A stretch of 64,000 nucleotides of DNA from Streptomyces spinosus (GTDB lineage Bacteria > Actinomycetota > Actinomycetes > Streptomycetales > Streptomycetaceae), in the NCBI RefSeq assembly GCF_020400655.1, contig NZ_JAINRC010000011.1, positions 1-64,000 on the forward strand, read 5' to 3'. The notes beneath the pieces are model-generated. The model worked only from the letters and a program-made list of their open reading frames with translations. It made no database searches and had not been told where the DNA came from. Made by a program: the position numbers and the translations under genes. Shown piece after piece: positions 24,042-31,565 of this stretch; the first letter of the stretch is position 1, and each line of letters begins with the position of its first letter.

Positions 24042-25217
24042 GTGAGCGCCTTCCTGTGGATCACCGTCGTATCGCTGGCCGCCTGGTGCTGGCTGCTGCT
24101 GGGCCAGGGCTTCTTCTGGCGCACGGACGTCCGGCTGCCACGGCGCCGTGACCCGGACGTGTGGCCGTCGGTCTGTGTGGTCGTACCGGCCCGTGACGAG
24201 GCCGCCGTGCTGCCCGCCGGCCTGCCGTCGCTGCTGGCGCAGGACTATCCGGGACGCGCGGAGGTCTTCCTGGTGGACGACGGCAGTACGGACGGCACCG
24301 GGGACCTGGCCCGCGAGCTGTCCCGGCGGCACGGCGGGCTGCCGCTCACGGTGGGATCGCCCGGGGAGCCGCCGGCGGGCTGGACGGGCAAGCTGTGGGC
24401 GGTGCGGTACGGCATCGGGCTGGCACGCGCGCGTGACCCCGAATACCTGCTGCTGACGGACGCCGACATCGCGCACGCCCCGGACAGCCTGCGCGAACTG
24501 GTGGCGGCGGCCCGCACCGGCGGCTTCGACGTCGTGTCGCAGATGGCGCGGCTGCGGGTGGCGAGCCTGTGGGAGCGGCTCGTGGTCCCGGCGTTCGTGT
24601 ACTTCTTCGCGCAGCTGTATCCCTTCCGCCGGATCGGCCGGCCGGGCTCGCGCACCGCCGCGGCGGCGGGCGGCTGCGTCCTGCTGCGCGCGGACATGGC
24701 CGAGAAGGCGCGCATCCCGGAGGCCATCCGGCACGCCGTCATCGACGACGTCGCGCTCGCGCGCGCGGTGAAGGGCGCGGGCGGCCGGGTCTGGCTGGGG
24801 CTGGCCGACCGGGTGGACAGCGTGCGCCCCTATCCGCGGCTGCGCGACCTGTGGCGCATGGTCGCGCGCAGCGCCTACGCGCAGCTGCGGCACAGTCCCC
24901 CGCTGCTCCTCGGCACGGTCGCCGGGCTCGCACTGGTGTACCTCGTCCCGCCGGCCGCCGTGGCCGTGGGCGCTGCCGGCGGCGCCGCGCAGGTCGCGCT
25001 CGTGGGGGCCGCGGCGTGGGCGGTGATGACGGGGACGTACCTGCCGATGCTGCGGTACTACCGGCAGCCGCTGTGGCTCGCCCCGCTGCTGCCGCTGACC
25101 GCTTTCCTCTATCTGCTGATGACGGTCGACTCGGCGGTGCAGCACTACCGCGGGCGCGGGGCGGCGTGGAAGGGCCGCACCTACGCCCGTCCGGACGCCG
25201 TGGCCGACGAGGGCTGA
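24042..25217 (+). CDS. hpnB: HpnB-like family 2 glycosyltransferase
   Basis: A 391-residue membrane glycosyltransferase. A signal-anchor helix (residues about 2-20) precedes a GT2 domain with VVVPARDEAAVLPAGLPSLL, VDDGSTDGTGDLA and the metal-binding LLTDADIAHAP. Further segments AGWTGKLWAVRYG, SQMARLRVASLWERLVVPAF and VIDDVALARAVKGAGG match hopene-associated glycosyltransferase HpnB, as does the C-terminal trio of helices. HpnB genes usually sit in hopanoid clusters; none is visible here. GTG 24042 marks the first helix. The stop is only 6 bp from the convergent TerD gene. Role in hopanoid glycosylation is possible but unproven. Confidence 0.75.
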   Translation: MSAFLWITVVSLAAWCWLLLGQGFFWRTDVRLPRRRDPDVWPSVCVVVPARDEAAVLPAGLPSLLAQDYPGRAEVFLVDDGSTDGTGDLARELSRRHGGLPLTVGSPGEPPAGWTGKLWAVRYGIGLARARDPEYLLLTDADIAHAPDSLRELVAAARTGGFDVVSQMARLRVASLWERLVVPAFVYFFAQLYPFRRIGRPGSRTAAAAGGCVLLRADMAEKARIPEAIRHAVIDDVALARAVKGAGGRVWLGLADRVDSVRPYPRLRDLWRMVARSAYAQLRHSPPLLLGTVAGLALVYLVPPAAVAVGAAGGAAQVALVGAAAWAVMTGTYLPMLRYYRQPLWLAPLLPLTAFLYLLMTVDSAVQHYRGRGAAWKGRTYARPDAVADEG

Positions 25218-25223
25218 GTCCGG

Positions 25224-26450
25224 TCACTTGCGGCCGGGCGTCCAGTTCATGCCCCAGCCGTAGGCGCGGTCCATGGTCCGCTGCGGACTCACCCCGCGTT
25301 CCGGCACCAGGTACCGCGCCTCGCGCTGGACGAGCAGGTCCCCGCCGGTGTTGGTGATCAGCGCTAGCGCGCACACCGGGGAGTCGACGGTGCACTCGTC
25401 CAGCGAGAACTCGATGGGCGCGCCGTGCTGCGGCTGGAGGGTGACGGTGGCGTGCAGGTCGGCGAAGGAGCGGGCGCCCTCGTAGATGGTGACGAAGACG
25501 AGGATGCGCCGGAAGTCCCGCGTGTGGTCGAGGTTGACGGTGAGGTTCTCGCCGGCCGCCACGGCTCCGGTGCGGTCGTCGCCGTCGAGGTGGATGTACG
25601 GCGGCCGGTGGAGCGAGCCGAAGGCGTTCCCGAGGGCCTGTACGACCCCCTTGCGGCCGTCGGCGAGTTCGTAGAGCGCGCACAGGTCGAGGTCGATGTC
25701 GCCACCGCCGCCCCGGCGGCCGAAGCCCGTGGACTGCTTGCGCGTCTGCCAGTTGAGGTTCACCCGCATCGCGCCGGACGTGCCGCCCTGCTTGGCCAGC
25801 GAGACGGAGGGGGACGCCTTGGTGAGGGTGACCTTGGAGAGGCGGACCGGCTGGACCGGGGGCGGCGCGGTGGGGGCCGTGGCGGGGCGCGGCGGGGTGG
25901 CGGCCGGGGCCGGCGCGGTGTGCTGCGGTTCGTCCACGCTGATGCCGAAGTCCGTTGCCAGGCCTTCGAGTCCGCTGCTGTAGCCCTGGCCGACGGCACG
26001 GAACTTCCAGCCGCCCTGGCGGCGGTAGAACTCGCCGAGCACGAAGGCCGTCTCGACGGTCGCGCCGGGGCTGTCGAAGCGGGCGACCACCTGGCCCGAG
26101 GCGGCGTCGGTCACCTCGATGGAGAGGTCCGGGACCTGTCCGAAGGTGCCGCCGTCGGCGGAGGCCGCGAGGACGATCCGTTCGACGGCGCCCTCCACGC
26201 GCGCGAGATCGACCCAGAGGGTGTCGGTGACCCGCCCGCCGGCCGTCCGCTTGCCCTCGTGGCGTACCGCGCCGGAGGAGTGGGCGGGCTGGTTGTAGAA
26301 GACGAAGTCCCCGTCGGAGCGCACCTTTCCGTCGGCGAGCAGCAGCGCCGAGGCGTCGGCGTCCGGGACCCCGGGGCCGGAGCCCCGGCCCACTTCGACG
26401 CGCAGCGCCGTCGTGGGCACCGCCGTGTTGGCTCCTTTGGACATTGACAT
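25224..26450 (-). CDS. Tandem TerD-domain protein
   Basis: A 408-residue protein with two TerD domains. The first (residues about 4-170) starts MSMSKGANTAVPTTALRVEV and has GVPDADASALLLADGKVRSD, DFVFYNQPAHSSGAVRH and FGQVPDLSIEV. A Pro/Ala/Thr-rich linker (about 178-212) leads to the second (about 212-408) with GDIDLDLCALYELADGRKGV, PYIHLDGDDRTG and NLDHTRDFRRILVFVTIYEG. Acidic clusters match TerD Ca2+ sites. ATG 26450 has GGGGGC 4-6 nt upstream. The family is linked to tellurite and stress responses. No other ter genes adjoin it, but a single-domain TerD protein lies at 10089. Confidence 0.92.
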   Translation of the reverse strand: MSMSKGANTAVPTTALRVEVGRGSGPGVPDADASALLLADGKVRSDGDFVFYNQPAHSSGAVRHEGKRTAGGRVTDTLWVDLARVEGAVERIVLAASADGGTFGQVPDLSIEVTDAASGQVVARFDSPGATVETAFVLGEFYRRQGGWKFRAVGQGYSSGLEGLATDFGISVDEPQHTAPAPAATPPRPATAPTAPPPVQPVRLSKVTLTKASPSVSLAKQGGTSGAMRVNLNWQTRKQSTGFGRRGGGGDIDLDLCALYELADGRKGVVQALGNAFGSLHRPPYIHLDGDDRTGAVAAGENLTVNLDHTRDFRRILVFVTIYEGARSFADLHATVTLQPQHGAPIEFSLDECTVDSPVCALALITNTGGDLLVQREARYLVPERGVSPQRTMDRAYGWGMNWTPGRK

Positions 26451-26735
26451 GTCCGCCCCCTCACGTGTCGGCTTCCGGGTCCCGCCCCGCGTCCGGGCCG
26501 TCCCTGCGCCCAACCTATTGCCGGGTGCGCCGCACGCCCATGAGCGGCACAGGAAGATCGCCGGTCAACCGCCGGTAACCCGGGACGAACCCGGCCTTTA
26601 CACGATCCAAACGTTGATCGGCGTCCCTTTTTGCCAAGTTCGCTCGTATTGAGGATCCCAGGCTCCTACCGACGCGGAAAACAACCCTCTTATCAGTCTC
26701 CCCAACCAGCACATCGTGGGCTTAACTTATGTGCC

Positions 26736-27179
26736 ATGACCTCCCCCCGCTCCACTTATGGTGGCGGCTACTACTCCGCCTCCTTCCCGGACACCCCGAT
26801 CTACGACTCGCTCGTCGCCGAGCGGGGCACCCCGCAGATCGCCCCAATCCGGGTCCCCGCCGCCTACGACACGGGCACCGGCAACAGCCTGCCCGCCCTG
26901 CCGTCGGCCCTCCCCGCCCTCCCGGCGGCACCGGTCCAGCAGCAGCCTCCCGTCTACGGCTACCCGCAGCAGCAGCCCGCACCGCTGCAGCAGGCGCCCA
27001 CGGCGTACATCCCGCAGCAGGCGAGCGCCCCGCGCGGCTACCCCGGCCCGCAGGCCCCGCAGCAGCAGCGCCCGATGGCGCCGGGCAACGGGTACGAGGC
27101 CATGCGCCCGGCCGCGCCGCGGCCCGCGCCGGCTTCCTACCAGGACCCGTACAACAACCAGCAGTACCGCGGGTACTGA
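26736..27179 (+). CDS. Pro/Gln-rich Streptomyces protein (DUF6643-like)
   Basis: A 147-residue soluble protein of low complexity. The N-terminus (TSPRSTYGGGYYSASFPDTP, then SLVAERGTPQIAPIRVPAA) is well ordered and agrees with a Streptomyces-only family I recall as DUF6643. The rest is Pro, Gln, Ala and Tyr rich (YGYPQQQPAP, GPQAPQQQRP, YNNQQYRGY) and is probably disordered. ATG 26736 follows an unusually AT-rich leader (CTTAACTTATGTGCC), without a good ribosome binding site, so a short leader is possible. Function unknown. Confidence 0.8.
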   Translation: MTSPRSTYGGGYYSASFPDTPIYDSLVAERGTPQIAPIRVPAAYDTGTGNSLPALPSALPALPAAPVQQQPPVYGYPQQQPAPLQQAPTAYIPQQASAPRGYPGPQAPQQQRPMAPGNGYEAMRPAAPRPAPASYQDPYNNQQYRGY

Positions 27180-27224
27180 CCGCTCGCGTCCCGGCTGTCC
27201 GTGCCCCCTGGCACGATGGACGGC

Positions 27225-28049
27225 ATGGGACACGTCGAAGTGGAGTCGATCCACGTCCACCCGGTCAAGGCGTTCCGGGGCCTTACGCCCCGGGAGGCCG
27301 TCGTGGAGCCCTGGGGCCTGGCCGGTGACCGGCGCTGGGCGCTGATCGACCACGGGGGAAAGGTCGTCACGCAGCGCGACCACGCGCGTCTCGCCCTGGC
27401 CGCCGCCGAGCCTCTGGCCGGCGGCGGCCTGCGACTGTCCGCTCCCGGTCTGCCGCCGCTGACCGTAGCGGTGCCGGAGCCGGTGGCGACCGTGCCGATG
27501 GACGTGTTCGGCACGAAGGTGGAGGGGGTCCCGGCCGACCCGGCCGCGCATGACTGGTGCAGCGCATTCCTGGGGTGCGGGGTCCGCCTGGTCCACCTGG
27601 ACGACCCGGCCACCCGCCGCCCGGTCGACCCCGCGTACGCGCTGCCCGGCGAGACGGTGAGCCTCGCCGACGGCTATCCCCTGCTGGTCACCACGGTGGC
27701 CTCGCTGGACGCCCTGAACTCGCTGATCGCGCAGGGGCCGGACGCCCACGAGGGCCCGCTGCCCATGAACCGGTTCCGGCCGAACGTCGTCGTCGCGGGC
27801 ACCGAACCGTGGGCCGAGGACCACTGGACGCGGATCGCCGTCGGCGAGGTCGTCTTCCGGGCCCCGAAACCGAGCGGTCGGTGTGTGGTGACCACTACCG
27901 ACCAGGACACGGCCGTACGCGGCCGGGAACCGCTGCGCACCCTGGCGCGCCACCGCAGGATCGGCGGCAGGCTGCTGTTCGGTGTGAACCTGGTGCCCCT
28001 CTCCACCGGCACCATCAGGGTCGGCGACCCGGTGCGGGTACTGGGGTAG
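27225..28049 (+). CDS. MOSC domain-containing protein
   Basis: A 274-residue protein of the YcbX/mARC type: an N-terminal MOSC beta-barrel (VESIHVHPVKAFRGLTPREA, then WGLAGDRRWALIDHGGKVVT) followed by a C-terminal MOSC domain with the conserved cysteine in PSGRCVVTTTDQDT. MOSC proteins use molybdenum cofactor or transfer sulfur; YcbX/mARC relatives reduce N-hydroxylated compounds. ATG 27225 is chosen at the first strand; ATG 27216 and GTG 27201 are in frame. Nothing nearby suggests a redox partner. Confidence 0.88.
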   Translation: MGHVEVESIHVHPVKAFRGLTPREAVVEPWGLAGDRRWALIDHGGKVVTQRDHARLALAAAEPLAGGGLRLSAPGLPPLTVAVPEPVATVPMDVFGTKVEGVPADPAAHDWCSAFLGCGVRLVHLDDPATRRPVDPAYALPGETVSLADGYPLLVTTVASLDALNSLIAQGPDAHEGPLPMNRFRPNVVVAGTEPWAEDHWTRIAVGEVVFRAPKPSGRCVVTTTDQDTAVRGREPLRTLARHRRIGGRLLFGVNLVPLSTGTIRVGDPVRVLG

Positions 28050-28252
28050 GGACCGGCCCGCGCACAGCCGCCGGTGATGATCCGGCGGACCGGGAACCAG
28101 GGGGCGGGTGCCGGTCGTTGAGCGAGCGTGAGAAATTCGTGAGGAGCCGCGTGCGTCAGGTGCCGCGGCGACCGTGAGGCGCTCTCACCCGGTCCGGTCC
28201 GGGGGCGAGCGCGGATGCCGGGGACCGTGACGGACCGGAAGGGGGTGGGGAC

Positions 28253-28858
28253 ATGCGAGCACTCAGTGGACTGTGGCGCTGGCGGCACAATCCACTGTGC
28301 CGCGCCACCGATCTGGCCGAGGCGTGGGTGGCCCTGGTGGCGCTGCTGCTCATCGCCGTGGCCGCGCCCGTGACCGGCTGCCTGGTCGGTGCCGCCGCCC
28401 AGGACGCGCTCCAGCGGTCCGCACTGCAGCAGCGGCACACACGTCATCCGGTCACGGCCACCGTCGTGCGGGACATGGGCGGGGCCCTGCCGGAGACCGA
28501 CCCCGACGCCACCTCCACGCGCGAGACCGGCAGCCGCGTCCTCGCGGACTGGACCGCGCCGGACGGCACCCCGCGGCACGGCCCGGTCCTGGCGGACCTC
28601 AAGTCCCCGCACCAGGGGGACCACTTCCGGCTCTGGACCGATCCGCACGGCCGAATAACGACCCGCCCGCTGGACTCCGCCACGGCGACGACGCACGCCG
28701 TGCTCGCGGGAGTCGGCGCGGCCCTGCTGACCGCCGCCCTGGTCGAGGGCGGCCGGCGCCTGACCGTCTGGCGCCTGGTCCGCCGGCGCTACGCGCGCTG
28801 GGACCAGGCCTGGGACCGGGCGGGCCCGGACTGGGGCAAGGCGGGCACCGGCAGCTGA
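28253..28858 (+). CDS. Rv1733c-like two-TM membrane protein
   Basis: A 201-residue protein. It opens with LWRWRHNPLCRATDLAEAWV, the positively charged signature of Rv1733c-like proteins, then a membrane helix (residues about 22-45). An extracytoplasmic domain follows (WTAPDGTPRHGPVLADL, GDHFRLWTDPHGRITTRPL), then a second helix and a cytoplasmic tail RRRYARWDQAWDRAGPDWG. In Mycobacterium tuberculosis Rv1733c belongs to the dormancy regulon; function is unknown. ATG 28253 has GGTGGGGAC immediately upstream. The window also carries a dead copy at 9406-9995. Confidence 0.85.
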   Translation: MRALSGLWRWRHNPLCRATDLAEAWVALVALLLIAVAAPVTGCLVGAAAQDALQRSALQQRHTRHPVTATVVRDMGGALPETDPDATSTRETGSRVLADWTAPDGTPRHGPVLADLKSPHQGDHFRLWTDPHGRITTRPLDSATATTHAVLAGVGAALLTAALVEGGRRLTVWRLVRRRYARWDQAWDRAGPDWGKAGTGS

Positions 28859-29090
28859 CGGCCTTCCGGCTCTGGTCAACCCGGCGCGCACGCACGCGCT
28901 ACGGTGGACCGGCCGAAGCGCATTCGGCGACGACCCGCGGGTGCGTGAACCCCCGGGGCGCACAGGACTCCACGGGCGCCGGCGCGCTGACGCCCAGGAG
29001 GACCGAGCACGGCCGCGGTCCGCGCGCCGGCGGCAGCGCCCCGGCGGACAGCGAGCCATCAGTACGACTAGGTGGGGGCACAGCAACGCC

Positions 29091-31529
29091 ATGGCACAGG
29101 GCACGGTCCAGGTGACGCACACCGGTACTTCGCGGTGGCGGCGCCGCACGGGTGAGTACGCGTCGCTCGCCGCCGCCCTGGAGGCCGCCGCCGACGGCGA
29201 CGTCCTCACCATCGCCCCCGGCACCTACCGGGAGAACCTCGTCGTCCAGCGGGCGGTGACACTCCGTGGACCCGAGGGCTCGTCCGGCTCGGTGCGGATC
29301 GCGCCGGTGGACGGCGTCCCGCTCACCGTGCGGGCCTCGGCCGTCGTGCAGGACCTGCACGTGGAGGGGCAGGACGCGGCGGCACCCGCGCTGCTCGTCG
29401 AGGAGGGCACGCCCGAGCTGATGGACGTGCGGATCGTCACGCGCTCCGCCGCCGGCATCGAGGTGCGCGGGCAGGCACGTCCGACCGTGCGCCGGTGCAC
29501 CGTCGACAACCCGGCCGGCATCGGCATCGCCGTACTCGACGGCGGGGGCGGGGTGTTCGAGGAGTGCGAGGTCGTCGCGGCCGGGCAGGCGGGCGTGGCG
29601 GTGCGCGGCGGCGCCCATCCCCGGCTGGAGCGCTGCCGGGTGCACCACGCCTCGGGCACCGGGCTGACCGCGACCGGCGAGAACTCCTCGCTGGAGGCGG
29701 TGGGCTGCGAGATCTACGAGGTACGCGGCTCCGGGGTGCAGGTCACCCAGCGGGCCACCGCGCACCTGACCGACTGCGAGGTGCACCGCACCACCGCCGA
29801 CGGCATCACCCTGGACACCGACGCGGTGCTCACGCTCGCCGACTGCCACCTCCACGACATCCCGGAGAACGCGGTCGACCTGCGCTCCCGCTCGGTGCTC
29901 ACGCTGACCCGGACGACGGTCCGCCGGTTCGGGCGCAACGGACTGTCGGTGTGGGACCCGGGGACCCGGGTGGACGCCAACCAGTGCGAGATCTTCGACA
30001 GCACCGGCGACTACCCGGCGGTGTGGGTGAGCGACGGGGCCACCGCCGTACTGGAATCCTGCCGGGTGCACGACGTGCCGGACGCGCTGTTCGTACTGGA
30101 CCGCGGCTCCCGCGCGGACGTCGTCGACAGTGATCTGTCGCAGGTGCGCAACACGGCCGTGTCGGTGAGCGACGGGGCGACCGCGCAACTGGCCGACTGC
30201 CGGATCAGGGAGGCGGCCACCGGTGCCTGGTTCCGCGACCACGGCAGCGGCGGGACGCTCGACAACTGCAGCCTGGACGGTACCCAGACCGGTGTGATCG
30301 TCACCAAGGGCGCCGACCCGACCATCGAGCGGTGCACGGTCGACTCCCCCGCCGAGGCCGGTTTCTACGTCTCCGCGGGCGGCCGGGGCAGCTTCCTGAA
30401 CTGCCGGGTCACCGGCAGCGGCGGCTACGGCTTCCATGTGATCGACGGCTGCCGTACGACGCTGCGCAAGTGCCGTACGGAGCGGTGCGCGCGCGGCGGG
30501 TACGAGTTCGCCGACGCCGGCCCGGACGCGGGGCCCGGAACGGGACCGGTCGTGGAGGACTGCACCAGCGACGAGAGCGGCGGTGTCCGGCCGCCCATGG
30601 CCCGGGAGGCGGCCGTGGAGACGGTGGCGCAGCCCGCGGGCCTGCTCGGCGCGCTCCCCGGGCAGCGGGCGGCGGAGCAGGCGCCGCACGTGGCCCCGGT
30701 GGAGCCGGAGAAGCCCCGGCGCATCTCGAAGGACGTGCTCGGGGAACTGGACGCGCTGGTCGGCCTGGAGAGCGTCAAGCGCGAGGTGCGGGCGCTGACC
30801 GACATGATCGAGGTGGGCCGGCGCCGGCAGCGGGCGGGGCTGAAGGCCGCCTCCGTCAAGCGGCACCTGGTCTTCACCGGCTCCCCCGGCACCGGCAAGA
30901 CGACGGTCGCCCGGCTCTACGGCGAGATCCTCGCCTCGCTGGACGTGCTGGAGAAGGGCCATCTCGTGGAGGTGTCCCGGGTCGACCTGGTCGGCGAGCA
31001 CATCGGTTCCACGGCGATCCGCACCCAGGAGGCCTTCGAGCGGGCCCGCGGGGGTGTGCTGTTCATCGACGAGGCGTACGCGCTGTCCCCGGAGGACGCC
31101 GGACGGGACTTCGGCAAGGAGGCCATCGACACGCTGGTGAAGCTGATGGAGGACCAGCGGGACGCGGTGGTGGTGATCGTCGCCGGGTACACCGCGGAGA
31201 TGGAGCGCTTCCTGTCCGTCAACCCGGGTGTCGCCTCCCGCTTCTCCCGCACCATCACCTTCGGTGACTACGGCCCCGAGGAACTGCTGCGGATCGTGGA
31301 GCAGCAGGCCGACGAACACGAGTACCGGCTGGCGCCGGGCGCGGCCGAGGCGCTGCTGAAGTACTTCACGGCGCTCCCGAAGGGCCCGGCGTTCGGCAAC
31401 GGCCGCACCGCCCGGCAGACCTTCGAGGCGATGGTGGAGCGCCACGCGAGCCGCGTCGCCCAGCTGCCCGACCCGACCACCGACGACCTGACCCTGCTCT
31501 ACGCGGAGGACCTGCCCGACCTGCCCTGA
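29091..31529 (+). CDS. Right-handed beta-helix / AAA+ ATPase fusion protein
   Basis: An 812-residue protein of two halves. Residues about 20-500 are a run of 22-24-residue beta-helix coils with recurring patterns such as LERCRVHHASGTGLTATG, LTDCEVHRTTADGITLDTD and IERCTVDSPAEAGFYVSAGG. A linker of about 45 residues follows. Residues 545-812 are an AAA+ module of the CbbX/SpoVK/EccA type: LDALVGLESVKREV, Walker A GSPGTGKTT near residue 598, Walker B GVLFIDEAYAL near 655, and arginine-finger-like VASRFSRTITF. I see no signal peptide, so it should be cytoplasmic. The beta-helix may bind a repetitive or polymeric partner that the ATPase remodels. The partner is unknown. ATG 29091 begins the first strand, with AGGTGGGGG about 11 nt upstream. 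Confidence 0.9.
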   Translation: MAQGTVQVTHTGTSRWRRRTGEYASLAAALEAAADGDVLTIAPGTYRENLVVQRAVTLRGPEGSSGSVRIAPVDGVPLTVRASAVVQDLHVEGQDAAAPALLVEEGTPELMDVRIVTRSAAGIEVRGQARPTVRRCTVDNPAGIGIAVLDGGGGVFEECEVVAAGQAGVAVRGGAHPRLERCRVHHASGTGLTATGENSSLEAVGCEIYEVRGSGVQVTQRATAHLTDCEVHRTTADGITLDTDAVLTLADCHLHDIPENAVDLRSRSVLTLTRTTVRRFGRNGLSVWDPGTRVDANQCEIFDSTGDYPAVWVSDGATAVLESCRVHDVPDALFVLDRGSRADVVDSDLSQVRNTAVSVSDGATAQLADCRIREAATGAWFRDHGSGGTLDNCSLDGTQTGVIVTKGADPTIERCTVDSPAEAGFYVSAGGRGSFLNCRVTGSGGYGFHVIDGCRTTLRKCRTERCARGGYEFADAGPDAGPGTGPVVEDCTSDESGGVRPPMAREAAVETVAQPAGLLGALPGQRAAEQAPHVAPVEPEKPRRISKDVLGELDALVGLESVKREVRALTDMIEVGRRRQRAGLKAASVKRHLVFTGSPGTGKTTVARLYGEILASLDVLEKGHLVEVSRVDLVGEHIGSTAIRTQEAFERARGGVLFIDEAYALSPEDAGRDFGKEAIDTLVKLMEDQRDAVVVIVAGYTAEMERFLSVNPGVASRFSRTITFGDYGPEELLRIVEQQADEHEYRLAPGAAEALLKYFTALPKGPAFGNGRTARQTFEAMVERHASRVAQLPDPTTDDLTLLYAEDLPDLP

Positions 31530-31565
31530 GCCCTCCCCGCCGGCGGGCCGCGGCGGCCGGCCACG

